The position numbers and the translations under genes are program-made. A stretch of 64,000 nt of DNA. It comes from Eudorina sp. 2006-703-Eu-15. Its lineage: Eukaryota; Chlorophyta; Chlorophyceae; Chlamydomonadales; Volvocaceae. The stretch is from contig BDSI01000146.1 of the NCBI GenBank assembly GCA_003117195.1, positions 121,409 through 185,408 on the forward strand, in the 5' to 3' direction. A model generated the notes under the pieces. That model was not told the origin of the DNA and did no database searches. It was given only the letters and a program-made list of their open reading frames with translations. Each line of letters begins with the position of its first letter. The first letter of the stretch is position 1. This document shows positions 10,801 to 24,267 of this stretch, one piece after another.

Positions 10801-13800
10801 CTGCATCATGACACTCTGCATGCGCGCATTTTGCTGGGCCATAGCTGCCGCTGCAGCAGCCTGTGCAGCTGCAGCGTTCGGCGCCATCGTCGCTCCAGCC
10901 TGTTGCTGCTGCGCTTGCTGCTGCTGCTGCGCCTGCTGCTGCTGTTGCATGGCAGCCAGTTGTGCGGGGTGCATCACCCCCGGGTGCATCACACCCGGTT
11001 GCATCTGCGGCTGACCGGGTTGCATCTGCGGCATTCCCTGTATGCCAGGCGTTGGCTGCCCTATGCCAGGTTGCATAGGCCCCGTCATACCAGGCATGCC
11101 CTGCTGCGGCTGCAAACCCCCTGCCGCCACCGCAGCAGCGGCTGCCTGTGACGCATCCGACATGCCGGGTTGTGGCTGCTGCTGCGGCTGCTGTTGCTGC
11201 TGCTGCAAAGCGGCTTGCTGCTGTGGCGGCTGCTGGCCTTGCGATGGCGCCTGCATGCCCGGCGGCTGCGAGACGGGGGGTTGCCCAGGCATGTGCAGCG
11301 GCTGCGGCTGGCCCATACCAGGTTGAGCTGCCTGCGCGGCCCCAGCGCCGCCCTGCATGGCAGCCGCCGCCGCGGCCGCTGACGGGTCCGGCATGGTGGG
11401 ACCGAGGCCCAGCTCCAGAGGGCTGAGCATGCGACCGCCACTGACCTGCAAGGCGACAGGCCATCAACCGATTGGAGCCGCAACAAGACGGTCACATGCG
11501 CGAACGGCGCGCGCGCTTTGGCTTCCAATCGCCACGGAAGCAGGTTACACCGCTCCACGCACACGCGCAAAATGGGCCACTTGGAGGAGGAAGAAAGAAA
11601 GCCTCGACAGGGTCCCCACAAGGGAAAGAGACGTAGCTCCCAGCCTCCTCCCAAAGTTACCGGAGCTTTGCGATGCCCTCAGTCCTGACAAGTGGCCGTT
11701 TTCCCACTTTTGTCCGGCGGGGACGCGACTACACCCCCGCCGACTTCACCCCCGCCGACGACGCGGATGGAAGCCTATCGGGCGCCAGCCAGCGCACCGG
11801 CCAACCGGCCCACCCACCTGCAACACGTTCTGCGAGACAACAAAGTGGCTCGGGTGCGGCTCGTGGCGCGTCCGGTTCATCTCCCGCTGCTGCTGCCGCT
11901 CTGCGTAGCGCTTCGATCGGAAGCGCACGTGCAGGTTGGCGACCGCCTCCTGGTGCCGTCGGAGCACCGCGTCGGACACGGGCAGCACCTGGTAGAGCAC
12001 CTCCTTGGCCTGAGTGCGGGAGGAGTGAGGGAGAAATGCGGGAGGAGTGCGGGAGGTATGAGGGGCCAGGGGTCAGGCGCGCATGTGCGTGAAAGACCGG
12101 GGTCAGGACGTTACCGGTGAGCTGCGGTATCGCGGCCGCCCAGCGTCATGCACAGAGGCGTGCAAGGTTTAAAAGCGGTCACGGGAGAGGGCGTTAACGC
12201 GCAACTGCGCCGGGGGTCTGCGTCAATGCGCGTCGGGCAGATATGGTGTCAGCTCCATGAGAGTCGGGGCCGGCTCCGGGAGTCCGAGAGCCCACCACGC
12301 GCTACCCCGGCCCCAGCGCTGGTGACCGGCCCCACCTGCTGCTTGGGCATCATCGCCAGCGACAAGGCATTGTGTTGCGCCTCTGCCGCGCCCTCCTCGC
12401 CGTTCTCCTGCTGCCAGGCTTTGACGAGCATGGCGTACCTGTACTTGCACATCTCCGGCCGCCGGTACACGCCCTGTGGACGTGATGTGTAGGACGTCAG
12501 CAGACCATTTGTCGTGCTCGTCAATTGCCACACCCTCACGCATGGAGCCTTGTCGTCACCCTAGAGAGAAAGGTCCCGTGAAATCTCGCGAGGCAGGTGC
12601 CGCAGGTGCAGCGACACGACGAGGATACCCGCGTGTGTGACACCTCCTAAAGGGCCTGTCGTAACGACGCATGGGAAACATGTGCCTCCTAAAGGGCCAG
12701 TCGTAACGACGCATGGGAAACATGTGCCTTCGCCGCCTGGTTCACGAAGGACGCGGCCGACTGGCGCATCAACGGCAGCGGCAGCCGGCAGGCGCCCGTC
12801 GCTCGCAGCGACAGCGCGTGGCCCCAGCCTCACGCCTGGGACGTACTACTACGCGCGCCGCCTACCTGCATGCTGTTGGCGGAGCGCATGACGTCCGCCA
12901 CCAGGAGCCAGTTTTGCGTGAACTCAGTCACGATGGCCGCCAGCACCTGTGGGGCGCACAGGTAAAAGCGGCAGGGGGTCATTGCCATGTTGATTGGCGC
13001 AAGGGGACATGCCAACGCCATGGCCCCGTTACGGTCGCTAGGATGGTACCTCTTCGGCTGCGCTCCGTGGTGTGCCTCAGGTCGCCGCCCCGTTGTGTTG
13101 ATGCGATTGCTGCACCTGGCCCGCCCTGGGCCCGCCCATGTAACCCCCGCCCGTCACCCTCACCTCTGCGCGCCGCCGTCAAGCGCCCGCCGCGGTCCTC
13201 TATGCCCTGCACAACCCACACTGCCCTTGCCGCTCTACAAAGGCGCCCCCTCCGCGCCGCCGCCCCTGTCAACAAAGTCCCGCGCTGTGCTCGACGGCCC
13301 ATGACATCAACCCACTCGAATCTGCATTCGCCGTCTGTGCTCCACTTGCAAGGCCGGCCTCCATTGGCAGCCCGCTCTTCCTTGACAGCCCAAGACCCAC
13401 CTGGTCATCGGTGCCCGACCATGGCAGCCCGCGCATGCCGGCATCCGGTATGGCTGCCGTGCCGCGCAGCAGCGGATGCTTGAGGCCCCCGGCTGCAGCG
13501 CCCCTGGGAGCGCCCGGGTGCCCTCCAGGCCCCTCGCGACCCGCCACAAAGTTGTTCGCGTGCGGACCGCTCGGCGGCTTGGCCGGGCTCTTGAGCTTCT
13601 TCGACTGTAATTCAGCGGCACAACGCACGACCGACACGAGCTACATCGGACCCGTCGTGAAGACCATTTGGCATGTCCCTTTTCGCTGTTTGGTGAGGAC
13701 TGCATCGGGCTATACGCTTGGCTCAAACAAAACGCGCCCGGCCCCAGCATGGAAGGCCAGGGCTCAACCACACCACACCACACCACACAACCATCTGTCT

Positions 13801-16800
13801 ACGTGCATCCCGAGTCTCAGTAGGCAAGGGCAACCCCGTGTCGGCACCGCCTACCTTGTCATCTTTGATGCCCGCCGCCGTTTTCAGTTTCAAGCCCTGC
13901 ACCGACCGGCCGGAACAAACACGGGTTGCGCGGCTCGCCTCGACTCCGAAGCCACCATCCGGTTTGAGAAATGCTGCTCATCTCCTAGTTTCCCTCTTTC
14001 GTGGTGCAGGTGCTGAGTGGGCACAGACTGTTCGCCCCTGAAGTCCGACTTCCATGCACTCAAAGACACCACGGGGCCCCTTACCTTGTTGACAGGGCCT
14101 GGCGCCACGACGGCATCGTCGTCCTCGAAATCCCGGGTTTGCTTGCGCTTCCGCTTGCTGGGGTGCACGTCGTCGTCCGCGGCCGCGGCAGCCGCGCGAT
14201 GTGCCGCCGCGGCTGCATTGACAAGGGCGGCACACGGGCAGATCCAGTCGGCATCACCCACGTGAAGGCAAGAAGACAAACAGCGAGCAGCAGGAGCGGC
14301 GGTGGGGCAGGGCAGGTGGGCTTCGGTGTCTTGGCAGTGCACAAAAGGCCACACAGGAGCGGCCCGCCCCGGAGCTGAATTGTTCTAAGCGCGGCCGCTG
14401 TCCGCGTCGGTTTCCTGGCCCAAGCCCCGCGTCCTTTTGAAGGGGACTCCACATCCTTAAACATATCATCACCTGGACGCCATTAGGCGAGCGCCCATGC
14501 GCCCAATCAGAAACAGTGGCGAAAAGTCATTTAATCCCTTGGAGTAGCGATGGCCTGCAAATTGTCTGTGTAGCACGCGACTGAAGGGAAGGTGCGGTGC
14601 AGCCATGAACGGGCTAAGACCCCCATGTTTACGCCCAAGTGTTTGTCCCCGGACTGGTGTGTTTAAGTAGAAGCCCACCCATAACCACCCAGGCCCGGAC
14701 TGGTGTGTCTGGGTCCCTCTCGCTGTCGCCCACGTACCCGCAGATCCAACGCGCCGCGCAGCAGCGCCCGCCGCTGCTGCCCGGCCGTGATGCGGCGGCG
14801 CCGGGCTCGCCTCGCCCAGCGAGTCCGTGTCGTCGGCCGGCAGCGCCAGCTTCGGCCGCGCGCCGGTGCCCTTTTTGATGCCCGCTAGCGGGAACTTGCG
14901 CCCAATGGGCATGTCCTCGCCATCGGAAAGCTGTCGGCGGGCGGCGGCACGAGTACGTTCACGGGCGTGGGCGTGGCAAGAGAAGCGGCCTTCTAAGACA
15001 CAACGGCACGGCGTACAACCCGATTATCCCCCAAACTTGCAGAGCCGCGCAGCCAAGCAGTGCGGACCGTTCATACAGTCCCGACGTGCAAGGTATGAGG
15101 CGCCCGATGCGCATGTGCCCTGCGTGCCCCGCATCACGCCGAACCCGGGTGTGTGCGGCGTCCAAAGCGATCCTAGTGCCCCCCCCACGCCAGGGTCGGG
15201 CGAAGCAATCGCTGTGTCGCTTCCACGCCAGGGGCGTGCGCACGCACGGCCAGAATCGAGACGACCCGACCAAGACGATCGGCGCAGCGCAACTGGCCGA
15301 CCCATACCCGTCCGCGCCGTGGCGCTACTCACCGCCGTTGATGATCGTGCGTACTGCGCCGCATCGTATGCCGCTTTGTAATCCGAGACCAGCTCAGCGT
15401 ACGCCGCTAGCCGTGCGACGTCCTCCTCCTGCGGACATGGATGTGCGGTCAAGGAGTGACCCGCGGGGAATAATGCATGGCAAAAAAGGTTGTTGCGTCG
15501 CAGGGGTTGCAATGTCCGATCGTCCTGCGAGCGCTTCCCATCCACCCCTGCCGTTAAGTATGTGCCATGGGGCTGGTGGTTTGGGATTTGCTCCGTGCTT
15601 GTCTCTCCTCATCTAACTCATGTCTCCTGCAAGCCATGCCGACCGTGAAGCAGCTCACCCCCCACCCCCACCCACACACACTCACAGGATTACGGTAACG
15701 TTCCTATTTGCGTTCCAGGGTTTCCTCCCACCACTGCCCTTACATTCCGCCGCACGTGCCCGCGCTGTTCGTTTCTTATTCTCATATGTCACGACCCGGC
15801 TCGTCAACCAGTTCACCCACCTCGAGTTGCTGCACCACCGCTTCCATGAGCTCCTCTGCTGAGGTGAGAACCACGTATGTGAGGTGGTCGCACAGCGGCA
15901 GCCCCGGCAGCTCCGCATCCCGGTCCGGGGTGGAAGGGGCGGTGGGGCCTGCGCAGCCACAACGACGCCGACAGGGCGGGATCATGCGAGACTGTAAGAG
16001 ATGCTGTAACACGGCTAGGCTCAAGGAATATGGGAACACGACGGCTCCGTTAACAGCTGCAAGGGTTTGTTGGGCTGGACCGCTACCGTTCCGTCCTATC
16101 CGTACGCCTGCAACAAACCCAGGGTCATTCAAACACACGGCCGTCCTGTTTGTCCTGTTGTGTTGCCAATGGTAATTAAATCGCAGATTTTGGCAAGTAT
16201 CCGGGCCTGTGCGGTTCTGGGTCGGCTTCTCATTGAACACACGGTCGCGGAACTAAAGACCAGACCGTATGGCCTCGACCCGCACCCACCGGCATCTGTG
16301 GCCCCGTTGGCGAGCCGTTTCGTCCGGCCGTCCGCCCCATCTGCCAGGGCCCCTTTAACACGACCCAGTTCCTCCAAGGCGCATTCAAGGACGACCTTGG
16401 TCTCGACATGCTGCACAGCGGGAACGAATGGACAGAAGTCGTGAGGGCCTAGTGCCAACAGCGAATCGGCGTCACACTGGTGCGCAAGCGCCCATCATGT
16501 CCCAAGGAACCTATGGATACCAGACGCCCAGCTGTGACTGGATACCATGCATGCCAACGGCCGCTGATGGGTTGTCTATTGAAGAGGCCCTCGTCAAATG
16601 CATTTCCTTCGTTGAAAATAAGTACGCCCATGCCTGCTGCCCCAGTTACATAGGCAGAAACGGCCATGCTTCCAGACGTACCCTCAGCTTGGTCCGATCA
16701 AACTTGGCGGCGTCATGGGCTATCCGAATCGCAGCGGCCTGCTTCCACAACCGCTCCTGTGGGCCCAGATGGGGTGCAACGCCATGAGCTTTACCAAGCT

Positions 16801-17507
16801 GTCTAACGTCGCTGTGCTTCTGTTGTACTACTGAAGTAGTCCACAGTGTAAGAGTTGCTCACGACCGTAAGCATATTGCGCCTTGTGTCACAACGCTCAG
16901 TCTGAATACGGAACGACACTCAACCGTACGGAAGGACCCGCAGGGCGGCAAGGCTGGACAGCGCACGGATATGAATGGTTCCAGAGGCTACATAAAGCCA
17001 CTTGGGGACGTCCGCCTCGTCAAGGTCTTCCTTTCCAAGATGATCTCTTTGCGTGCGCGTGTCGGGAACTAGTCTGCAACGTGTCGGCATCGCAGTAACC
17101 CACCTGCCTCAACGGCTAAGCCTGACCAACCCTCCGCGTGCTTGGGAGCTCTGGACCAAGCCATTATGTTTTACCCCTGGCCGTGAAGGCTGCGTACATA
17201 CCTGCATGAAGTCCTCCGCCAGCCATTGGGCCTCGCGAAGCACATAGTCCCAGTGTGTCGCTGGCTGCTTCGGCTCCTCGCAAGGAAAGTTGAACGCTGC
17301 TGCCAGCGACTTCCATTGCACCTATCCGCATAAATTCGTTCGTAAGTGCAGTTTTGTGCACGGCATGCACAAAATGGATCGTCGCTCGCGCAGCTGTCGG
17401 GTGTTCAGCACGCCGACCCGAGCTGTCTTTGAAAGTCATACCTTCAGCGTGGCCGCCCGCTCCAGCAAAGCATCCTCCTTTTGCTTCTGGTCAGCGCTTG
17501 CTGACAT
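7853..17507 (-). CDS. EAF1: EAF1/VID21-like NuA4 histone acetyltransferase scaffold (HSA and SANT domains, Gln/Ala-rich tail)
   Basis: Exons on the minus strand: 17442-17507, 17202-17321, 16682-16756, 16290-16410, 15821-15948, 15333-15428, 14738-14930, 14085-14212, 13855-13896, 13401-13604, 12866-12946, 12336-12473, 11818-12009, 9439-11445, 7853-9193. They total 4,932 bases (1,643 residues) and all phases agree. The start ATG (17507) has an in-frame stop upstream. The HSA helix (residues about 40-87) reads HWDYVLREAQWLAEDF then ERLWKQAAAIRIAHDAAKF across two introns. LTYVVLTSAEELMEAV (about 150) matches the plant EAF1 segment after HSA. A basic cluster PSKRKRKQTR lies near 285. The SANT repeat (about 383-435) reads LPWSGTDDQ, FTQNWLLVADVM, YRRPEMCKYRY. 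Residues 529-1643 are Gln, Ala, Gly and Pro runs. EAF1 is the platform that joins NuA4 acetyltransferase to its targeting modules in the nucleus. HSA plus SANT without an ATPase domain separates it from SWR1/p400. Confidence 0.88.
12643..12728. repeat. 42-base tandem duplication in an EAF1 intron
   Basis: Two adjacent copies (12643-12684 and 12685-12726) differ by one base (CTGTCGT versus CAGTCGT). Each contains GTCGTAACGAC, a 5-base inverted repeat around a central A. It lies in the intron that interrupts the SANT domain (12474-12865). Confidence 0.85.
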
Positions 17508-20500
17508 TGCTTTGCCGTCAGCTCGGTCAGCTAAAGCTGGTGGGGCGGCAAGTCACGCCATGCCCCGGCAGCCGCCCCAACTCCAGCTGCTGAGGCAATA
17601 AATTGAAATCGATGATACAAGCACAAAGTTGTCGGAGAAAGAAGCGCAAGGTGCAATATCTAACCCCTGTTGAACCGATAGGCGAATGCTAAGCTAACAT
17701 GCGCTGACCGCACTTGAGATATATTCGTTTATGTATCTTGTAAGGAGTCAACGCTGTGCCGGCGCTTTCGGGGACCGAAACGTGCCATTAGACTAAAAGA
17801 TGCAAAGTTTTGTGTGACTGCAAAAGGGCCCAAGTCATTTTGTCAAAGGGTTACACAACAGAATCGTTGCCGTTATGATTCGTGCTAGCGGTTCTGCCTG
17901 AGGGCGCAACGTTTTTGGGAATTATTGTACGGATGCCCGCCAAAATCCGCAAGGCTTGCGCACTTGCACTCGCAAACACACAAAGTCGATCGCAAAGGCA
18001 TTATCCTTAGAACGAGCGCACATCGCGCACAAAAGCCCCCAGTATGCTGTGCAGGGCTTCGCGTTGTTGCCTACCTGGATGCCTACCCGGGCACCTGACT
18101 ACCGGGGGGCCACATGCAGCCCCTTGAACCCTCGCTGCGTGAGTCGCCAGGTCATACACTCGCCTCAAGTGCACCCAAACGCTACGTTTGGACAAGCTCA
18201 GGAAGGCAAAGGCCCCAGTCTTGTCAAGACGCAAGGCAGCGGCCCCGATCCGTGTCCCTCTGTGGGCAAGTGGCTGCGTGCATCCCCAACACGACCAGGG
18301 AGCAACGTCAGTCCCGATACGTCAATTTGCGTGTGTGGCCATGGCGCCATGCCCAACTCATGGAACATGATTCGCGCTCATTCCCCGAGCCTGACATGGT
18401 GGACCCATGCCAATTTGTTTCAGGCGGCTGGCTTGCGGTTTGCGCAGTCTCCATTCAAATAACAGTGGCATCGGAGTTCACATCGTCCCACTCTGTCAGC
18501 GGATCGCGTGAGAACATGCCTGCGGGCGGGTCAGCCACGTAGCATGCACCACAGTATATGTATCGTATGCGCCTGACGCGCATCAGCTTGTGTTTTACGG
18601 TACGGTAGGGTGTTCGTGGTCGTGTAACGCTCTTGAACGGTCCCCCCGGATGGCAGTTGATGGACCTTGACATCGGCGTCATTGGCCTGTCGGACCGTGA
18701 GGTGGATTGCTCAGCCATTGGCTTTGTTTGCAACGGCGGGAGCTTGCGCAGTGGCAGCAGCGGCAGCAGCAGCGGTAACAGTTACAGTACCAGCGGGAAG
18801 GACAACCGCGGTTCATATTCGCAGCAGTCGCAGAGCACGGCGGGTATGGAACTGAGGCAACTGGGGAGGATGGTAGGGGCTGAACACAATGACTTTCTGC
18901 GGTAGTCAATTAGCGTCCTGGCGCGACTTCATTCGACAAATAAACCTGCTGGTCCTGTCTCCTCATGTACGGCAGGATGCGAGCGCCCTCTTGCCTAGCG
19001 ACAGGAGTTGCGATGTCCTCTTAAAAGTGTCGTAAAAGATGTCGGATGCCTTTCAGCTCGCGTGGGCCGGGGATTGAGTTGCACTCAAGGACCTCGGGCT
19101 GTAGTCGCCCGTCTAGTGTTGCTCTTGCTGTGGGCTGGAGCTGCGTCTGGGGGAGGGAGCGTGGTTGATATGTTACGCCGAGCCGGCCCAGCCAGGCCCA
19201 GCAGAGCAGTGGCACTCGCAACGAGGCGCACGACAGATTCTGTCAACTGTCATCCCTAACAGACAGACATGGTAAAGTAAGTACACAGTCTGATATGAAG
19301 CCAGGCATATCGCGTGTTCATCCCCATCAGCCCGCTGCTGGTGCGCACTTGAGCGCAGCGCAAGCAGCTCAAGGCTGTCACACGGGCTGGCTTGGTAGAG
19401 CTTACAAGCGGTGCCGGATGCATGGCAGCGGATGCCCAGATGTATGCAACCACAGACGGTTAACACGCATAACGTCCAGGGTGGGGAAGCTCATCGGGCT
19501 CTCCTACGGTGTTATGGCATACTCCAAGGAAACCCAGATAAAAAGGATGGTTTGAGGCTGCACGCTTATGCGCCACGTCTCGCAAACGTCACACGTATCG
19601 CGCCAGCCCGATCGCGATTCGCATGTGTGTGGTACAAGCCGAGGTGTGTCTGGGACGTAAGCAGCGGGCAGCGGGACGCTAGGCGGCGCGAGTCTGTGAC
19701 AAAGGTGAAGGTGCGAGATTGTGACCGCGGCCGGCTGTTGTAGCGTGTCGAGGGCGTGCCCACAATACCCATGCAACATTGCTCGCCCCAAATCCGGTCC
19801 GGGCTGGGTGTGTCTGGGCTGTTTCTTTTTTACCCCAAATCCGCACAGATCCGCACGTCCCCACCACGTGACCACTCAGCTTAGCACTCAGTCTGGAAGA
19901 GGGACACGGTCGGGTGGCTGTGAAGGGTACAGAATGTTGATGTCCTATCAGGTATGATGCACGCGCCACGGTTCTCAGCACACCTCGGTTGACTCAGCAC
20001 TCAGCTTTGCGGCCCTGCACATTCCTTGGAAGGTGTGTGAGATCGACCTGAGCAATAGTCAGGTATTAACACAAAGTTGCCGCTGTCATAAAAGACCCCT
20101 ACGGGTCCATTATTCACTCATCTGCTAAGCGTTTGTTCGACCGCATCATTTACACCGCATTGATCATGTTGCATAATTAAATCGATCAGAGTCACGTGTA
20201 AAAATCGTGAAATTGGTTGGTCTGTCGTCGACTTCGTTGTCGGTTGGCCTCGACTGCTGTCAGGTACTCAGGTTGGCACATACCACGTAGAAACCTTCTC
20301 AAAGTGTTGTAATGTGTTGCGTTGAGTTCAAACTGTAGTTGCGCCGTTCTTTTTGACGTTTTTGTGTTACAAGCTTGATGTACGGCCCAGACGAGCCAAG
20401 AGGCTCATGAACCGCCGAGCTGGAAACACGAATTTATAAAGAAAGAGTTAAATAAAAACCTTGAAAGCATGTTGGTGCCAACCGATATTTTTAAATCGAT

Positions 20501-21106
20501 CTGTAACGGTGATTACTACTTGAATCACGACTAACGACTCGTCACTGCAGGAGGCATGTTGAGCTTAGGGCTAATTCATAGTCGGGGCAGATTTAACGTT
20601 TTTATGTTGCACTCTTTACATTTGACCCGCAACACGATGCGACGTGCAAACGACAGCACAACCCGTACGATCTCATTTCTCGAAGAAAGCCCCAAGCTGC
20701 AGGCAAATATGTGCATAAGACAGACAATAATTTTTCGTTGTAATTTTATGATCTACTTCCGCGTAAGCGGCCACTTATGAGTTATCTTAGGTACCATCCT
20801 AAGATGGCAGACAGCTCTTGCCTGACCACCAGCCGGGCGGCGGCAGCCTGGAGACAAGACCATTGAGTTTGTCCTTGTCAATACGTTTCCGTGGTAGGAG
20901 GCTGGCGAACTGCGAACCGCACCGGGTACTCCTTGCTGCAGCTTGACGCACTGGCGTGGGATTACAAGCATGACAGAGTCGACCTGACTGCGTCAGCCAT
21001 ACGAAAACTACATTCTTGCGTTAGCATCTGCGAGCAGACCATCAGAAAGTGTGGGTTGTAGGACCGCTGAGTCACTACGTCATGCCGCAGCGTCACGATA
21101 GAGCAC
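17508..21106. other. Intergenic: EAF1 promoter side and AT-richer spacer
   Basis: The first few hundred bases should hold the promoter and leader of the minus-strand EAF1-like gene. Short frames occur around 18.0-18.9 kb, including a Ser/Gly-rich one at 18633-18905, without family motifs or supporting splice structure. Sequence from about 20.05 to 20.78 kb is markedly richer in A and T than its surroundings. No gene is supported here. Confidence 0.5.
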
Positions 21107-23386
21107 TTGTGCAGTGCCAACAGTGACGAGAACGTTCTGGGAATGGAGCTAGAATCATTGCAAGGAGATGAATGCGGCGCCATGGAGCAGCTGCATCGCC
21201 ATCCTGATACATCTGGGGCGCTGCCTGTGTCGCGCTCCGCCGTTGTTGTGGCGAATCTGGTTAAGTTCCACCGCGAGCAGCTCATGATCAACCAGGCCAT
21301 GATTCAACGTCTGCAGGTCATGCTATCGCAGGTGAGGTACTAAATTACGCAGCCCAAATTGTTTGCGGCGGAGAGGCTCCGCCGGCGCGTGGCGGTTGGC
21401 ATACGAGCGGGTAACCGTTGCGTCCGGTAGGTGCGGACCCGCGCGCAGCCACGGACGCCGGCATGCTTCATCGCCTTTGTCAGAAGAACCTGCCACAATC
21501 GAACTAGCAGCGACTCGGCGCGCTCGACCTTGATCGTGATCTGTGATTGGAGAGTCGCGCGATGAAGTCACTTCATGCCACGCTGTTTGTGACGGCCCTG
21601 TGATGGCGAAAAGGTCCCGGACTAAAGCTGGAGATTGACGTCCCACGGCACGGCTTCAGAATCCCTGGCGCGCGGAGACATGTGGACTTTGATTCTGCCT
21701 GCCTGTGATTTGGGTTTTTTTTCTTGATGATCTTGATGAATGAAAATGTCAGAACGGGTTCCACAGAGGGATGGGTCATCGGTGCGTCACCGGAGGTCCA
21801 CAGTGGACCGGCGCACCGTGTATAAGGGATACCCTCCCACCAGCGGCCCTCTGTCGGCCGCTCTCTGGTCGGGACGGCCTCTCCTCCGGCTGCTCGCAGT
21901 GCCCCCATGAAAGACTTGGCTACGGGTCTACTGTAGGAAGCAGACACACGCAACCCTCAGGCGGTTTGTTTCGCTACTTACCATGCAACCCTCCCTGCGG
22001 GGTCTGGTGCAAATTCTGTAACCGGTGTTTACATCACAAACGCGAACTGCACACCCTGCCGGTGCGACGGGTCGATGGCTCTTGCCGCCGCTGCCGCCGC
22101 TGCCGTCGCTGTGTCGCGTCGGCCATGTCCGAACCCCATGTCCTGTTTGTTGCTTTCGCCTCTCCTTCATTGTCGCGGATCAGGCCACCACCCTGAGGGC
22201 GATCATCGAGACGGCGCTCTGCAACATCAAGGGCAGCGGCGCGCCGCCGCCGCCGCCGGCCCCACCGCCGCCGCCGGCCCCGCCGTCGTCATGGTCCCCG
22301 CAGCGGCCGCTGCCGCTGCCGCTGCCGCCCACACTCGCCGCCGCCGCGGACCACAGCCCTCGGGGCTTTGCCGTCCCGGTTGACCGCGCTAGCGCCAGCG
22401 GGCTGATGCCGGCGGCCCACGCGCTGACGGCTGGGCGGCCGCGCCACACGGATTGTACGGCAGCCCAGTTCACTACGCACTCCGTCGAACCATCAGCTTC
22501 GGCTGGCGCCGGGAGCCAGCCGCGCCGGCAGCCGACGCCGCCGGGTACGTGGCCCCGGGAGGCGGGGTCGCCCGGCGGCGGCAGCATCGGGGATGCGGCG
22601 GGCCTGCTCCAAGCGGACAGCGGCTGCCTGGGTCCCAGCCCAATGGACGAAGACCGGTTCACAAACCGGAGCCCGGCCGTCTGCTTGGATGCCGTCACGG
22701 GGCTGCCGCCACTGCTGCTACCGCCGCTGCCGCAGCATCCCAGTCCCAGCGCCGTACGGTCGGGCTCAAGGAAGCGGGTGTCGGGCGGCGGCCGCAGGGC
22801 CGCGACATCATTATTGCCGTACAGTCCTGCGGCACCGGCGTTTGCACCGGCGCCGGCGCCGGCACCGGCGCTGCCGTCACGCGTCGAGGCTCGCGGACTG
22901 GGCCTGCCTGGGCAGCTTCTGCAGACCCAGCTTCAGGAAGGCGTGATGATGCAGCAGCGCCTCGGGTCCTTGCCGGCCAGCTGCCGTACTGAGCTCCTGG
23001 ATGGGTATGCCGCCGACCGGCTCCCGCAATTCGCGGGGCTGCCGCTGGGCCCAGAGCCGCCGCTGCGGCCGCATAATGCCACCGCCGGGATGGCGGCGGT
23101 GTCAGAGTTGCCGGCCGCAGATGCCCCCTGGGTCGCGCCGACGGGCTTTGCGGCAGTGATGATGGCTGGCATCGGCAGTGGTGATGTGGCGAGGTTGGAC
23201 GGCGGCGGCGGCGGCGGCTGGCCGGCGCTGCCCGCCGGCTTTTCTGCCGCGGCAGCAGCGCTGTGCGCGGGCCGCAAGCGCGCCGCACCGGATCCGCCTT
23301 CCGCCGCCGCTGTCGGCGGCGGCGGCGGCCTCGTGGTTATGGGTCACGATGCTGTCGGGAGAAAACTGCAGCGGCGGCGGCAGTAG
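21107..23386 (+). CDS. Unrecognised two-exon protein, first of a paralogue pair (helical N-terminus, low-complexity body)
   Basis: Exon 1 is 21107-21331, exon 2 22184-23386; the phase-0 junction gives 475 residues. Donor CAG/GTGAGG and acceptor GCGGATCAG/GCC fit. A later ATG at 21143 is an alternative start. Residues about 50-95 form one amphipathic helix-like block spanning the intron (FHREQLMINQAMIQRLQVML, then TLRAIIETALCNI). The rest is Pro-, Ala- and Gly-rich with a few basic patches (GSRKRVSGGGRRA near the middle, GRKLQRRRQ at the C-terminus). No known domain was recognised. The same gene plan recurs at 28180-30185: equal intron phase and place, and a similar helix. The common core suggests a dimerising or partner-binding segment; that is inference. 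Confidence 0.6.
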
Positions 23387-24189
23387 CAGTGGCGGGAGCA
23401 GTAGCCCGCCTCGGAAGGTGTGCACGGACGGACTACTGCCGCGAAAGCCCCCAACTGGCGTGTCGTAAGGATGCTGCTACAGCCCCGATGCGATCTACGG
23501 ATGCTGTGCCCGGTATAGCGCTCGACTTGGTCACGCAGCGTCGTCGTCTTCGCGGCTGCGCTGCGGCGCGCCATCGGCGGCGGGGACAGCGGCCACAGCC
23601 GTTTCCCCCGCGTGTGTGGGACCCGGAATCTGTGCTGTCTCGTCAGACCCGTGGGCCGGCCCACACGGCGCCCATGTCCTGTGCTGAAGTGGTACGGGAC
23701 GCCGTACCGTACGACACAGCAGGCACCAGATGCTGGGCGGACGCCGCAGATGCCCGGCCCGGCCTCGTCTCGCTTGGCGCGCGTCAGCGCCGCACATAAG
23801 CGTTGGGGTGGACGTGGGTGTGAATGTGAATGTGAATGTGGACGTAGGTGTGGGTGTGGATGCGGATGTGTAGCAATAACGAGACCTGCAGCAGCGGTGT
23901 CCCCGACCCCGGAACTCGTGGTCCGTGGAAGTGTGTGGATGGTGCTTTTACCCACCGATCTGCCGAGGCGCGTGGTGGTCCCTGCAGGCGGTCCCGCAGT
24001 CGGAAAGAGCCGGCTGGCCGGCTGGCTTGTGCCCTCTGTCAGCTGAAGCGGCGCAGAGGCCGGCGGGGGCCACCTGCATGCACTCGATTTGGTCTCTCGT
24101 GGCTTGCCTCGCATGGGATGGCCACTCCAAGCGGAAGCGCTGCGCCTACCGGTGCCTGGAACGGCGGGATGGCCACTGTATAGGTTTTG

Positions 24190-24267
24190 ATACACCCAAT
24201 ACACCCAATACACCCAATACACCCAATATACCCAATATACCCAATATACCCAATATACCCAATATAC
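24190..24267. repeat. 9-base tandem repeat (ATACACCCA, drifting to ATATACCCA)
   Basis: About eight and a half copies. The first four carry TACACCCAA and the rest TATACCCAA, so a single C/T change has spread through half the array. Confidence 0.9.

Noticed and set aside
9525..11151. Long plus-strand Leu-, Cys- or Ala-rich frames opposite the EAF1 tail
   Set aside because: They are the antisense of CAG/GCN repeats; the minus strand has consistent exon phases and family domains, the plus strand none.
18633..18905. Ser/Gly-rich plus-strand frame as a third paralogue of the 21-30 kb genes
   Set aside because: It lacks the amphipathic core and the phase-0 intron after Gln that define the pair.
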